A stretch of DNA of 64,000 bases from Thozetella sp. PMI_491 (Eukaryota; Ascomycota; Sordariomycetes; Chaetosphaeriales; Chaetosphaeriaceae). The notes below the pieces were generated by a model that saw only the letters and a list, made by a program, of their open reading frames with translations, did not search any database and was not told where the DNA came from. Below, piece after piece: positions 44,642 to 55,082 of the stretch. The position numbers and the translations under genes are program-made. Each line of letters starts with the position of its first letter. Positions within the stretch are counted from its first letter, which is position 1. Where the stretch lies: the NCBI GenBank assembly GCA_021432635.1, contig MU270062.1:62001-126000 (forward strand), given 5' to 3'.

Positions 44642-47600
44642 CTAGTCGCCCAGTCCCAACCTCTGATCGAAATCTACCCTGAGTTGCTTGTTTCCCGGCA
44701 TCACGAGCGATTTGCCTTCGACCTTTGTGGCACCCTCCACCCGGAACTTGACACCCTCAATCTCGGCCCGCGCAATCACGACAGACACCCGCGTCTCTTG
44801 TCTTGACGGACCAGCTTCATGCGGCGAGGCCGGAGGGGTTGCATCCGGCCACAATATGCGGTGTGCTTCTTCCATGGTCATCTTGAAGTAAGGCGTCGGC
44901 TCCGGGGGCTCGACGGTGGCGTAGGTGGGGGCAGGAGAGATGATCCGTGGTTGGGTAAGGATCTCGGGTGGTCGAGGAGTGGGTTCCTCTTGACGAGCCC
45001 CATGATCGATGGAGCCGTTGCTGCTGGTATCTGGGGTAGATATAGAATCGAGGGAGGCCTGGCTCTGATCAAGAGATTCCGTCTCCGAGCACGATGCCCC
45101 CCCGTCATCCCTCTCACGCTCATCGTCACTGTCACCCTGCCCGCTCGTTTCTGGGGCCTTGTTCTTATTTAAACTCTCCATCATCACCTTCTTTCCAATC
45201 GTGGTCAGAATCTTATCGATACTCGGGGAGTTTGGTGGCTTCTCCGGCGTCGCGGTGTTGCCGAGAAGGGCCATCATCGTCTTTCGTCGATCTGCCTTTA
45301 CAATGGAGCGCATCAAACTTAGTTCGTGTGTTTTGTAGGTCTCGTACAGCTGCCAGTTGACCAACGCGAGGTTATGGAGATCGTCAAAGGACTCGAGGTT
45401 CTCAAAGATGCCTAAGCAGATAGTCTCTTGGCTAAGCGCGTCGCTAGTAGGACGCCCAGTCACCTCAGCTGCGACGGTCTCTTCGCTCTCAGAGGGGGTA
45501 TACATGTCTCCGTTGCCATCATCCCAGTCAAGGGCAGGGCCAGCGCGCAGTAAGACTTGGGGCTCGAAGCGACGGTGACGACTAAGGCCCCAGCCATGGC
45601 GCTTTCCATCGATATCGAAGAGCGTGATCCCGGCCACGCTATTATAGATGTCGTTTATAGCAGACCTAAAAGCTGGGATGGGATCACAGACACCGCGGCC
45701 GGGGTGGACGGGCTGGGGCGGGCTCGCGATGCTTGCGAGAGCTTCGACGAGCTGTCCTAAGGATCGCGACGGCGATGCGGGATTGCTCTGGTTGAAGGAC
45801 TGAGCCTGAAGGACTGGAGGAAGGAGCTGAAGCTGGTTCAGGACCATCATCAACCAGCCAAGATTGGAAGCATCACACCAGTGGCTGCCCTTGGGACATC
45901 GCGGTTTAGTGGTAAAAGCCGGCGGAGGTGCCGGAGCTGGCGGAAGAGGCGGTGTGAACAAGGTCAAGGAGCTCCCGGTACCGGATGACCTCGTAGGTGA
46001 GCGGAGCTGCTGGCTAAAACTGAAGCTGGAGCTTGATGTTGGGCTGATGCTCCCATCTACATCATCCACCGACGCTGAGGGTCCGTTGTCTATGGCTAAG
46101 CTAGCAGTAGGAGGTTGAAGATACTCTCCAACCGCTGCTGCGCAGCAAGCGTAGACCTGAGCCATCTTGGCGCGCCGCACGTTCCAGATTTTCTCCTTCA
46201 CTTCCTGTGGCCAGTTCTTCGAGCGCAGCTCAACCTCGTCGACAACGTTCATGATGACCGATTTGGTCACCCGTGTGAACAATCCGCGCAGCCCAAACGC
46301 ACAGCTGATAGTTACCAGCCCGTCCGGCATGTTCTCTTGAGCCATGTGCATCCACTGAGGCAGCCACCGGTGCTCCACGAACAGCTCGAGTGGCGCCGTG
46401 CAGCGATACTTCATGGCGACCCTGGCTACCGCCACGAACCTGCTAAATGAGATCTCGCGTGGGATCTGGTCATTCCGCATGTGAGCGGCATGTAGGAGGA
46501 GAGTCATGGCACCTTCGGTATTGTGCTCGAGCTGCGGCATCTTGTACAGCTGGACCCGCGTGTTGTCCGGATAGGTGAAGGGAGTCGCAGCTGGGGGCAG
46601 TTCGCCAGCCAAGTTTTCCTCGATTCCATCGACGTGTTCTAGACCCTGGGTCGAACCCGTAAACATTTGAGCGAATATCGGGGAGGTTTCGGCAAGCATG
46701 ACAGATGAAACGCGGAAGCGGAGAGTCGGCTGCCAGTCCACGCCCTGGTTCGCAAACTCTAAAATGGTATCGCCTCGGGGAGTGATGGTGATGTCTTCGG
46801 TTTCAAGCCTGATCGGCAGGCCGGATTCCTCAGCCGTCAGAAGCTCGTTGATCTCGGCTAGGTCCTGGATAAGCCGATCGTAGTTCTGGAACTGTGCCTC
46901 CCATCGCGTGGCCACGTCGGACTGCCCCTGCATCCTCTTAAAGGCACCAAAGTTCTTCAACCAGGTGCCCACCACTTGCTGTCGGGACTGGCGGTTGGCA
47001 AACAAGGCTTCTAGGATCTGGGGGGTCGCAAAGTGCTCATAGCGCTTGTACGTATCGCCTAGCTCCGTCTTGTGTGCCGCGGCTAGCTGTTCAATGCATT
47101 TCTTCCAGTCCTTAACTGCATCAATCCACACGAGCGGGATCGCAGGACGACCGTCGGTTTTCTTGCTTTCCGTCGCCTTATCGGCGCCGGCGTCTACCGC
47201 CGTGGTAGCCCGCCTCGTCAGCTTGATCTCTACACCCGAGCCGGCAATAGTGCCGTCGATGCTACCTCGCTTTCTGCCCAGGTCAACAATGTTGGACGCC
47301 TTGTCCGGCACCACGGTCGTGGGGCTGACGACCGGACTGACGGCTGTGCTCGTAGCGCTCGCATTCCTTTGGTGCGTTTTCCTCTTCCTCTTGATCCGCT
47401 CCTCGAGGAGCGTCTTGGATAGGGCTATCCCCTGCTCACGCCTGGTGGCATAGTGTGCGAAGACGCCATCCAGGCCACCTCCGGTTCTGGCCGCCCTCGT
47501 GCCCAACGTGCCGAGCAAGGCATTCAAGTCTTTCACATATTCTCTGAGCTGTCGGAAGTTTGCGTCGTTGCCCCCGCCATTCTCCCTGGCCGAACCCGGA

Positions 47601-47881
47601 TTCATCACTACAGGGAAGTCGAGGGGGTGCACCCGGGGCGCCGGGCCAAAACACTTATCGTAGCAGGCGTAGTTGTGTTCGTGGCTGGGGTTCTCGCAAA
47701 CAGGCGGCAGTCCATCTCGCCAGTGGTACTGGGAAGACGGCGACCGGACCTGAGCGGATTGGGAGCGGGCGTGGTTCCGGGGTTTTCGCTGGGCCTCGGC
47801 CTGGGCTTGAGCCTGCGCGTGGATGGCGTCGCGCACTTCTGCACAGTTGTCTCCGGGCTGGTAGTCCTGGGAAGGCGACAA
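44642..47881 (-). CDS. BTB/POZ-domain protein, 1079 residues, intronless
   Basis: One open frame of 1079 codons. The first 100 residues are Ala/Gln/Ser-rich (HAQAQAQAEAQRK) with a short Cys pair (HEHNYACYDKCFGP). Residues 110-350 are helical and charged. Around 365-500 a BTB/POZ-type fold is read: ITPRGDTILEFANQ, LRFRVSSVMLAETSPIFAQM, then a long helix-rich tail ending FVAVARVAMKYRCTAPLELF, as in fungal BTB proteins. Near 830-890 an F-box-like stretch (ICLGIFENLESFDDLHNLAL, then WQLYETYKTHEL) follows a disordered Ser/Pro section. BTB modules usually mediate dimers or bind cullin-3; F-box parts recruit SCF ligases, so a role in protein turnover is plausible but inferred. The C-terminal 150 residues are Pro/Glu-rich. 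I saw no intron. Confidence 0.8.
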   Translation of the reverse strand: MSPSQDYQPGDNCAEVRDAIHAQAQAQAEAQRKPRNHARSQSAQVRSPSSQYHWRDGLPPVCENPSHEHNYACYDKCFGPAPRVHPLDFPVVMNPGSARENGGGNDANFRQLREYVKDLNALLGTLGTRAARTGGGLDGVFAHYATRREQGIALSKTLLEERIKRKRKTHQRNASATSTAVSPVVSPTTVVPDKASNIVDLGRKRGSIDGTIAGSGVEIKLTRRATTAVDAGADKATESKKTDGRPAIPLVWIDAVKDWKKCIEQLAAAHKTELGDTYKRYEHFATPQILEALFANRQSRQQVVGTWLKNFGAFKRMQGQSDVATRWEAQFQNYDRLIQDLAEINELLTAEESGLPIRLETEDITITPRGDTILEFANQGVDWQPTLRFRVSSVMLAETSPIFAQMFTGSTQGLEHVDGIEENLAGELPPAATPFTYPDNTRVQLYKMPQLEHNTEGAMTLLLHAAHMRNDQIPREISFSRFVAVARVAMKYRCTAPLELFVEHRWLPQWMHMAQENMPDGLVTISCAFGLRGLFTRVTKSVIMNVVDEVELRSKNWPQEVKEKIWNVRRAKMAQVYACCAAAVGEYLQPPTASLAIDNGPSASVDDVDGSISPTSSSSFSFSQQLRSPTRSSGTGSSLTLFTPPLPPAPAPPPAFTTKPRCPKGSHWCDASNLGWLMMVLNQLQLLPPVLQAQSFNQSNPASPSRSLGQLVEALASIASPPQPVHPGRGVCDPIPAFRSAINDIYNSVAGITLFDIDGKRHGWGLSRHRRFEPQVLLRAGPALDWDDGNGDMYTPSESEETVAAEVTGRPTSDALSQETICLGIFENLESFDDLHNLALVNWQLYETYKTHELSLMRSIVKADRRKTMMALLGNTATPEKPPNSPSIDKILTTIGKKVMMESLNKNKAPETSGQGDSDDERERDDGGASCSETESLDQSQASLDSISTPDTSSNGSIDHGARQEEPTPRPPEILTQPRIISPAPTYATVEPPEPTPYFKMTMEEAHRILWPDATPPASPHEAGPSRQETRVSVVIARAEIEGVKFRVEGATKVEGKSLVMPGNKQLRVDFDQRLGLGD

Positions 47882-50800
47882 GATGTCAGCACGTTATGCA
47901 AGAAGTCCCCCGAGGTCTGGACAGCAGCTCGACGAGACAGGGGGAATTGCGTGGTTGCGTGGTCTCTTGGTTCACCACATACCGGTTCCCAGTATCCTTT
48001 TACCTCTGTCTGAGAGTTGCTACCCTTGCGCACTGCCGAGACAAGTTGCTGCATGGTGCCGTCGAGTCAGACGCGCGTGTAGTCTCGCGACCTCCACCGA
48101 GAGTGTACGGACGTGCCTTCAGGTTTTGCTCAATTGGTTCAAGGCAGCGCTGTGGAGGGCCTGGGATAGGGAAGAGATTCGCGAAAGGGCGTGCGGGATT
48201 GCCCTCGGGGTGCTCCCCGCCCCTCCCCCTGCCGTTCGCCGGTCCTCTGCCTCCTTCACACCGACTCTCGGATCTTCGTACCGCGTTTGGAACTAAGCGC
48301 CTGCCAAATGCGTCCTTAAGCTTTCCCCACTCCGCTATGCAGGTCAGCGGCACAGCGGTCGACTTAGCGGGGAGCTCTACGTATATCACGGCAGAATGGG
48401 TGGTGTGGTTTGGGACCTCAACTTTTGAAACAACAGAAGTTGTAGCAGCGACAGAGCGCCCGGGCGGGCAGGTAGGCAAGCAGGCAGGCGGGCAGGCAGT
48501 GAGGCAAGCAGCGCCAAACGAGTTGAGCACGCGCTCAGCTCCACAGATTAGAGAAGCGCGACTGATAATGGAACTCCGCAATATGCACCTGGCCTCTAGG
48601 GCCCCTTCCCGAGTGGCTGGCCGCGTGGGGACTAAGCGGGACCGGGGCCGAACCGGGCATTTCGATCGCGCATCAAAGCCCCCGAGGATCTCAAAGGCAC
48701 AGAAGCCCGTCAGAAGCGAAATGGTGCAAACACCAATCCGAGGAAGCGTCCTGAATCGACACGATAGGATATTTGCACTGCAAGATGTGGTCTTCGCTAC
48801 TCTCGCCACTTATATGATTCGCCAGATTGGTGAAGATATTTTTGGGGGGTTCAATGGTAGTGTCGTTGGTGTCTCCAAAGGTCTCATTTGTATGTATAAC
48901 TCGATCTTGTTGACAGTAATAATACATCACACCTTCCCACCAACAGAGGCTTCTTTATCTCCCGAATGGGCACACCTCGGGCCTTTTACACGCTAACTGG
49001 TCGGCAATCCTCACATCACCAACGACAGCTCCGTGATCGCTCAGATAGATACCGGCGTCAGACTGGTTTGGCAGGACGGCATAACCGTCGGCAACCCAGC
49101 CTATGGCTGCTCCCTCTGTACTGCTCTCTTTTCGGGCGCGTAGCCATATGAAGTGAATCTAACTCTGCTCCTCCTCCCCAGTAAAAGGTATGGTATCTCC
49201 ATACCGAGCTATCGGATCCACTTCTCCATGCAGGTCTTTCATATAGATATCTACTCTCGCTCATAGCTATATAGGTTCCCTATGTCGGGAAGGAGTTGAA
49301 GTCTCAGGTGAGGAAGATGCCGGCTTTGCCCATTCGACTTCGACCCGCTTCAGCGTTTTCAGGATAATGACGACGCTCTCCAGCCTACTCCTAGATCCAG
49401 CGTTGTCCAAGTGCGTATTTGTGGCGATGCCTCTCTGTTTCGTTCCCTTGTGCTCGAAGACCCCGGCGGTCAGGATACGAATGAAGCATGTGTCGAAGAC
49501 TGGACCGACCTAGTAGGATAGGATCCGATAGGCCACAGCTCATGGTGAAGTTAGTTCAACACAAAAGCACGGCGGTCAGCCCAAGGGCTCTCTCCCCTGG
49601 ATGTAGACGATGTTGCATAGCGGATGTTAAAAGCGACTATGTGAAAATGCAACTGAACCGGTTCAGGGGAGGAAGAAACGAGAAGCTGCGAAAAGAATCT
49701 CAACACATCTTCTGCTTGGTGTCAAGTTAGCTGACTGGCGGAAGATAGGGGGCTCTCGAATGCAGGGCACTTGGCGAAGTGTGCTTCGCAAGACTGGCAG
49801 TCAGAGGGATTAAGTTAGGAATGTAGTATTTACAGTAGTTAGCAGGTTGGTTATGGTGGCTATTTTGTGAGCCAGCAGCTGCCCAGCGACAAGACGGTTC
49901 GTCGCAAAGCGATATATAGTTTGACCCCGGAGGAGCGCATGCCTCTCGTTTAGTAGCGTCTGGGAGTCGTTGGGTCGCAAGGAAAAACTGGGGTATGCAT
50001 TTGCTGTGCCTAAACTCTCTGTATGACCTGTCCTGACTCCAGACCAGTCCTGATAGCCGGTCAGCGAGAGACCGCAGGCGGTGAAATCTCTGTCTATAAA
50101 ACCATGATGCGCAAAACTGCCGATCCGAAGTCCGATGAGTGATTCCGCCTGGCTCTTTTACCTATACACAAACACGCAGTCCATAAAAAGAAAACGGGGC
50201 CGCCCTAACTCTGATGTGCCTGCTTGACCCCTCCTGCGCTCTTGCTCGTCCTTGGGTATGGGCCATGATGGCGTCCGCGTTCTCGCTTCCCCCTTTGGCT
50301 CCTTGCCGTCTAATGAACACATGCGACCGCTCCTCCCTCCCCTCCCCGTAGTCCGTCCCTCTGGCCTGGGCCAGAGTATCGCTATACAGACCAGGGCGGA
50401 GGGACGACTAAACGCGATAAACTTTTTTCTAATTGGTGACATCCGCCGCGTCATTCATCATTCCTTGCTAGATGCAGAAAAACCAATGCAATGCCACGGC
50501 CTGAAGTGACTGTTGTGAGCACCTCTGTCCTGCCATCTTCAAAAACACCATCAGTCACGCCCATTTAATTCGGCCGCCCGAACGAACTCGACGGGGACGG
50601 TCTGGTTCGATGAGAAACCGGGGCTTGCGACAACCACGGGTGGATGCTGGCGGGCAGACGGAACTCTCATTATCCGAGGTTCGATAAGAGAATCGAGATA
50701 GTAGCTCCGTTAGGAGGTAGCATGGCCGGGGCGGCGATAAGAGATAGTTCAGGCGGACGAGTCAAGAGGCAAGATCCTGAAGAAAGGTAATCCAAACCTG

Positions 50801-50951
50801 GACCTCATCGAATCCAGTCGGCTGACGCATCCATTATCCAACAAATCGGCATGCCTGGGGAGACAGTCCGATTTCCTGGAGGATGGCATACTGTCGACTC
50901 CGAGTGGCGTCACCTCACTCAACAGGAGCGCAGCAGGTTCCTGCTGTTCCC
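47882..50951. other. Long intergenic stretch, no gene recognised
   Basis: About 3 kb. Large ORFs here (plus 47,560-48,996; minus 48,000-48,809) are low-complexity and lack motifs, so I treat them as chance. A GGCA-type simple repeat lies at 48461-48510. The left part must contain the BTB promoter, the right end the 3' end of the polymerase gene. Confidence 0.5.
48461..48510. repeat. GGCA/GGGC-type simple repeat
   Basis: An imperfect tetranucleotide run (CGGGCGGGCAGGTAGGCAAG and onward) with units of GGCA and variants over about 50 bases. Confidence 0.75.
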
Positions 50952-53900
50952 TCAGCCACCCTTGCGATCCGCGTCGTTCTTGGGCAGCTGCTCGATATGG
51001 GAGACCCCGTTGGTCGTAGTCCGCAGGTCCCCGGACAGGGCCTTCTTGCGACTCTTTTGCTTCGTCCATCCACTACTAGCGCTCTCCGGGCTCTTCGTGG
51101 TGCGCGCCTGTCCGCTTTCGCGGGCAATACCATTGGCACGAGGGTCCGAGGTAGGAGACTTGTTGGAATTCTCCTGCTTCGCACTCGATTGCGTCGGTGG
51201 GGTCTTCACCGGCGGGGTTTTTTGTGCGGGCCGCGACGTAGTCTGGTCCTTAGTAGCTCCGACCTTCGACGAGGCGAGAACAGGCGGCGCCTCAAACTTG
51301 CGCACTGCGCTCGGCGAAGGTGTGCGATTCTCGTAGACCGGCGACAGGTTTTGCAGGGTCTGTGTCCCAAAGTCGCTCGTAGCGAGGTCAAGCGGTGCGA
51401 TGCCATTCTGTGACGACCGGGAGTTGACCCGCGGCCGAGCGCCCGTCACTCCCGGAACGTGGGCCAAGGGGGTGTATGGCATTTGATTCAAGGAGCTCGC
51501 CATCAACCGCTGCTGAAAGGAGGCGAGATCAGGCATCGTCGGGGCCACTGTCACGGGGGAATGGGAAACAGAAGTCGATGTAGAAGCCGAAGCCGAAGCC
51601 GAAGCCGGGGCCGGGGCCGGGGCCGGGACCGGAGCAGTCGAACCGTTCACCACCAGTGGCCGATCAGAGACGGGCGGGTTGGATTCAATAGCAGCTGAGG
51701 TTAATACCTGCGCCTTCGCCTGGTTTGTCCACGCGGATGGACCCTGTGTGATATGCAGAGGGTTATCGTACGTGTGGTCATCAGTGGTCATGACCCTGCT
51801 GGGTTGGCGACCTGAGCCCTGGGCTGGACTCGGCTTTGTCGCTGAGCCATTCACGACTAAGGGCGATGCGAGCTTGCTCGGAGCAGAGGGGAAAGGGGCT
51901 GAACTCAGAGGCGCGGAGCTCGTCCCAACTGAAAAGGCTCTAGCGTGACCCAGAGGGGACGGTGACCGCGATGTCCTCTTCATTCGCCTGTCCAAGATCG
52001 ACTGCGGTGTGTGGTCCGTAGACAGCCTTCGACGCTGAGCGCCCGGTACCAGGTCGCCGAACGACGGCACGCCGTTTGGCAAGGTGTTGGCCTTGCGGAT
52101 GGGGCTTGACGCCTCAGTGACATAATATCCCACGTAACGCGGCCCTTCGTCTGTCGGAGAGTCCGACACGGGCTTGGTTGGAGCATCGTCGAACTCGGAA
52201 TCTGCATGCTCGTCGGGCATGAAGCTCGGGATCGGGATCCCATTGACCTGCCGAGGCGGGAACACAGGTGCCACGCCGAGAGGATGGGTTGGGGCTGGGA
52301 AGGGGCTGTTGGGGGCCACGGTAGGCATTGGTGTCCTGGAGGCCGGCTGGGATTGCGACCTAAGGGCTCCGCTGCCGGCCGCCGCACCTGCATCTACAGC
52401 GTTCCTATGAAGACTTCTCCTGAACTCACCAGCGGCACCTGCCGAGGTCCCCGTCGCTGTGGTCGATGCGGGCGACGGTGGGTAGGTCGGGAAACCTGGA
52501 GCGGCGAAATAGGGAGGGCCCTGCAGCGCATAGCCATAGCTCGCTTGGTACAGCATCTCCGGGCGGATAGGGGCAGACAACGGTGGGGTATCGAACGAGT
52601 TAGTCCTCGATCGGTCCGTTGGTGTCTGGTGCTGTGGCTGCGGCTGAACCCCGCCTCCCTGCATCCTCTGGGCATGTGCGAGTGCCTGTTGCTGGTTCAT
52701 CTGCTGCGCCTGGGTGTAGAGCTGGAATCGCAGTTGGGTCTCGTGGGCCGCCAGCGCGTTCAGGGTCGGCGCGAGGAGGTCCTGCGGTAGGGATAGCGGA
52801 TTCTGGGCTGCTTGATGGTACCAGAGTAGGTCCTGGGGCGACAACGCCGCCGGTAGCTGGGCATAGGCCGCCTGGGTGTTGTCGTACGCCACACTAGAGG
52901 ATGCCCGACGACTGTTGTTGTTTCGGTTAAACTGGCGACCGCCGCGATAATTGTTGCGCCCACCCCTGCCGGAATGTTGCTGTGATGAGCTCCTCACCAG
53001 TACGGGTCGCGGCGCAGCAGCGGGTTTCTGCCATATTCGCTCCTCCTCCTTCGGGAACACGTATTCCTCACAGCATTCGTCAAACTTGCCCTCAGATATC
53101 AGATCGTACGCGCGGCGCAGCTCAAGGTGCAGCCCACGGAACGATGTGTCGTCCGCCGTGTTCCCGAGGTTGCGGATGGTGTTGAATGGCTCCTCAACGC
53201 AAAGCATATTGTTTACGCCAAAATGCCACCTCTTCTCCGTCTTCGTCAGCAGCTTGCCATGCCGTACTGAGAGAACGTGCGTATCGTAGTCGAATTCGTG
53301 CGCATAGAACTTGAAGAACTGGAATAGCAGATCGCCAAGGCTGCTCTTGTTCTTTTCTCCGAAGCCACGTAGCTTGTTGAGGTCGTCACCAAACTCGCTC
53401 TTTCGCCCATCTTGCTTGACTGTCTTTTCTTTGTGCCGCTGATGGAGTGCTGGGAGGACGGGGGGGTCTCGAAGTTGCAGGAATGCGATGATCAGACATA
53501 TCCAGGTGTAGGAAGAAAGGGTGCCGCCGAAAGCTAGTGAGGGGTCAGCAATCGCCTTGGGAACTGAATGGCAGAGTGTGGGGTTTTCCTTACCGGCATC
53601 GTTTACTATCCTCTGCCGGGTCCAGTATTTAATGATCATCGCAAGCTCCCGCACGCGGGGATCGATCTCGACATAGGTTCGAATCAAGCGGGTATTTTCC
53701 AACGCCGCCGAGTTGTTGACGTTCATATCACACGCCAGGCCGAGCTCGGGATCCCAAATCTTGACTATGGGTACTTTGGCCGACTTGACGCATACAACTT
53801 TTTCCATCCCATCTGCTCACCAGTCAGTATCCCCATGTAGTGAGTGCATGCTGTGCGAAAAACGTACGCCTCGCGAGAAGTTCCGCAATCATGCAGACGC

Positions 53901-55082
53901 CCTCGAGCTCCTTCCAGTCCGTCGTGATGCACATGTCCACTAAAAACTATGTCAGTCATGCCCTCTCCCTGAAATTCCCTCGATAGGTGGCTTACCGTCA
54001 GAGTCATCCGTGCATAGAAGGTTGCCGGACGACCCAAAGAGATGTACCCGAATATCGTGACCGGGCCACTCTTCGTTGAAGAGCTTCTCCAGCTTCTGCA
54101 CAAGTTTCTGACGATGCTTCTCGATCTCCTCGGTTGGCAATAACCTATCATAAAGCTCGCGCATATCCGTGGTCAACTTCTTCTCCACATCATCCGGCAG
54201 CTTGTCCTTGATCTTATCCCGTCCAACCTTCTCCAGCTTCTCTGTCCCGATGCTGTAGGGCATGCGTCGACGCGAGTGCGGAACGGCCGTCTCATATCGG
54301 CAGCCCCCGACTAGGCGAGGAGGGAGAGGTCGAAGGGAGGGGACATTGCCGTTGGTCTCCGAATAGGCGGACCGTGGTGAGTGGTTCTGGGTAGCATTGG
54401 GTGAAGGCTCCCGGGACTCAAACGAGAACTTCCTGGCGTGCTGGTGCGGCGTTGAAGGAACGGAGCTGGATTGGGCCAGGGAATTTGCTATGCTTGCCCC
54501 CAAAGTAGCAATGGGAACAGAGGCGCTGGAGCTGGGGTCCGAGGTTGGGCCAGGAGCCGAAGTCGGGCCTGTGGCGGTATGAGGAGGTGGTCTCAGCGGC
54601 AGCGAACTGGGAGGGTGCCCGGTGTCCAGATGCTTCTTGGCCGACATCTTCACAGGCAGCTCCTTGACGGGCGTTATATTCGCACGCTCAGCGGTCTCAG
54701 TGCTCTTTGCCGGTCTATTCCCATGACAGCTTTGTGTGCCAGGTTTTGTGTGCTGGTTGTCCCTGTTCGACACCTTTGACGATTTCGACGACGACCTCGA
54801 CCTTGAAGTATGGTGAGTTCGAGGGGAGGAGGCAGCGGGCGGGAAAGGCGAAGAATGGGGTCCGCCACCGCCTCCGCGTCCGGGGGAGATGAGCTCGTTG
54901 TAGAAATTTAGGTGGACCTGGTACAGCGATTGGAGGTCGAGATGCTGTGGGAAGAAGGTCGCAGGGAAATCGGCCGCCGGCGTCCCCGGGGCTGTCCGGG
55001 AGACAGTAGGTTTCGATTGTGACTGTTGCCACTGCTGGGGATACTGATGTTTTGCTTCAGTGGTCGTCGACGGGCTGTCCAT
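50952..55082 (-). CDS. Non-canonical poly(A)/uridylyl polymerase, Cid1/TRF4-like nucleotidyltransferase
   Basis: Exons 55082-53996, 53939-53868, 53812-53594 and 53533-50952 encode 1319 residues. Introns are 56, 55 and 60 bases; intron 3 is in frame (multiple of three), so an uninterrupted reading is possible and splicing is inferred from NDAAFGGTLSSYTW. Catalytic marks are VHLFGSSGNLLCTDDSDVDM with Asp362 and Asp364, then LACDMNVNN with the third Asp. The PAP-associated domain follows (GDLLFQFFKFYAHEFDYDTH). The first 300 residues and a tail of about 650 are Ser/Pro/Gln-rich and disordered, including PAPAPAPASASASAS. Such enzymes add A or U tails to RNA in nucleus or cytoplasm, marking it for turnover. 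The zinc knuckles or RNA-binding region were not seen. The start at 55082 is the first ATG of the frame. Confidence 0.88.
51582..51636 (-). repeat. In-frame simple repeat encoding Ala-Pro/Ala-Ser runs
   Basis: GAAGCC and GGGGCC units on the plus strand correspond to PAPAPAPASASASAS on the minus strand within the polymerase tail. Repeat number is likely variable. Confidence 0.8.

Noticed and set aside
48000-48809. Minus-strand ORF of 269 codons before the BTB gene
   Set aside because: Cys/Pro-rich stretch comes from a GGCA simple repeat; no family or conserved start.
47560-48996. Plus-strand ORF of 478 codons
   Set aside because: It overlaps the start of the BTB gene on the other strand, is low-complexity and has no motif.
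49003-49143. Short plus-strand coding-like stretch (ITNDSSVIAQIDTG and onward)
   Set aside because: Only about 47 codons with no start, splice partner or recognised family; could be a chance reading.
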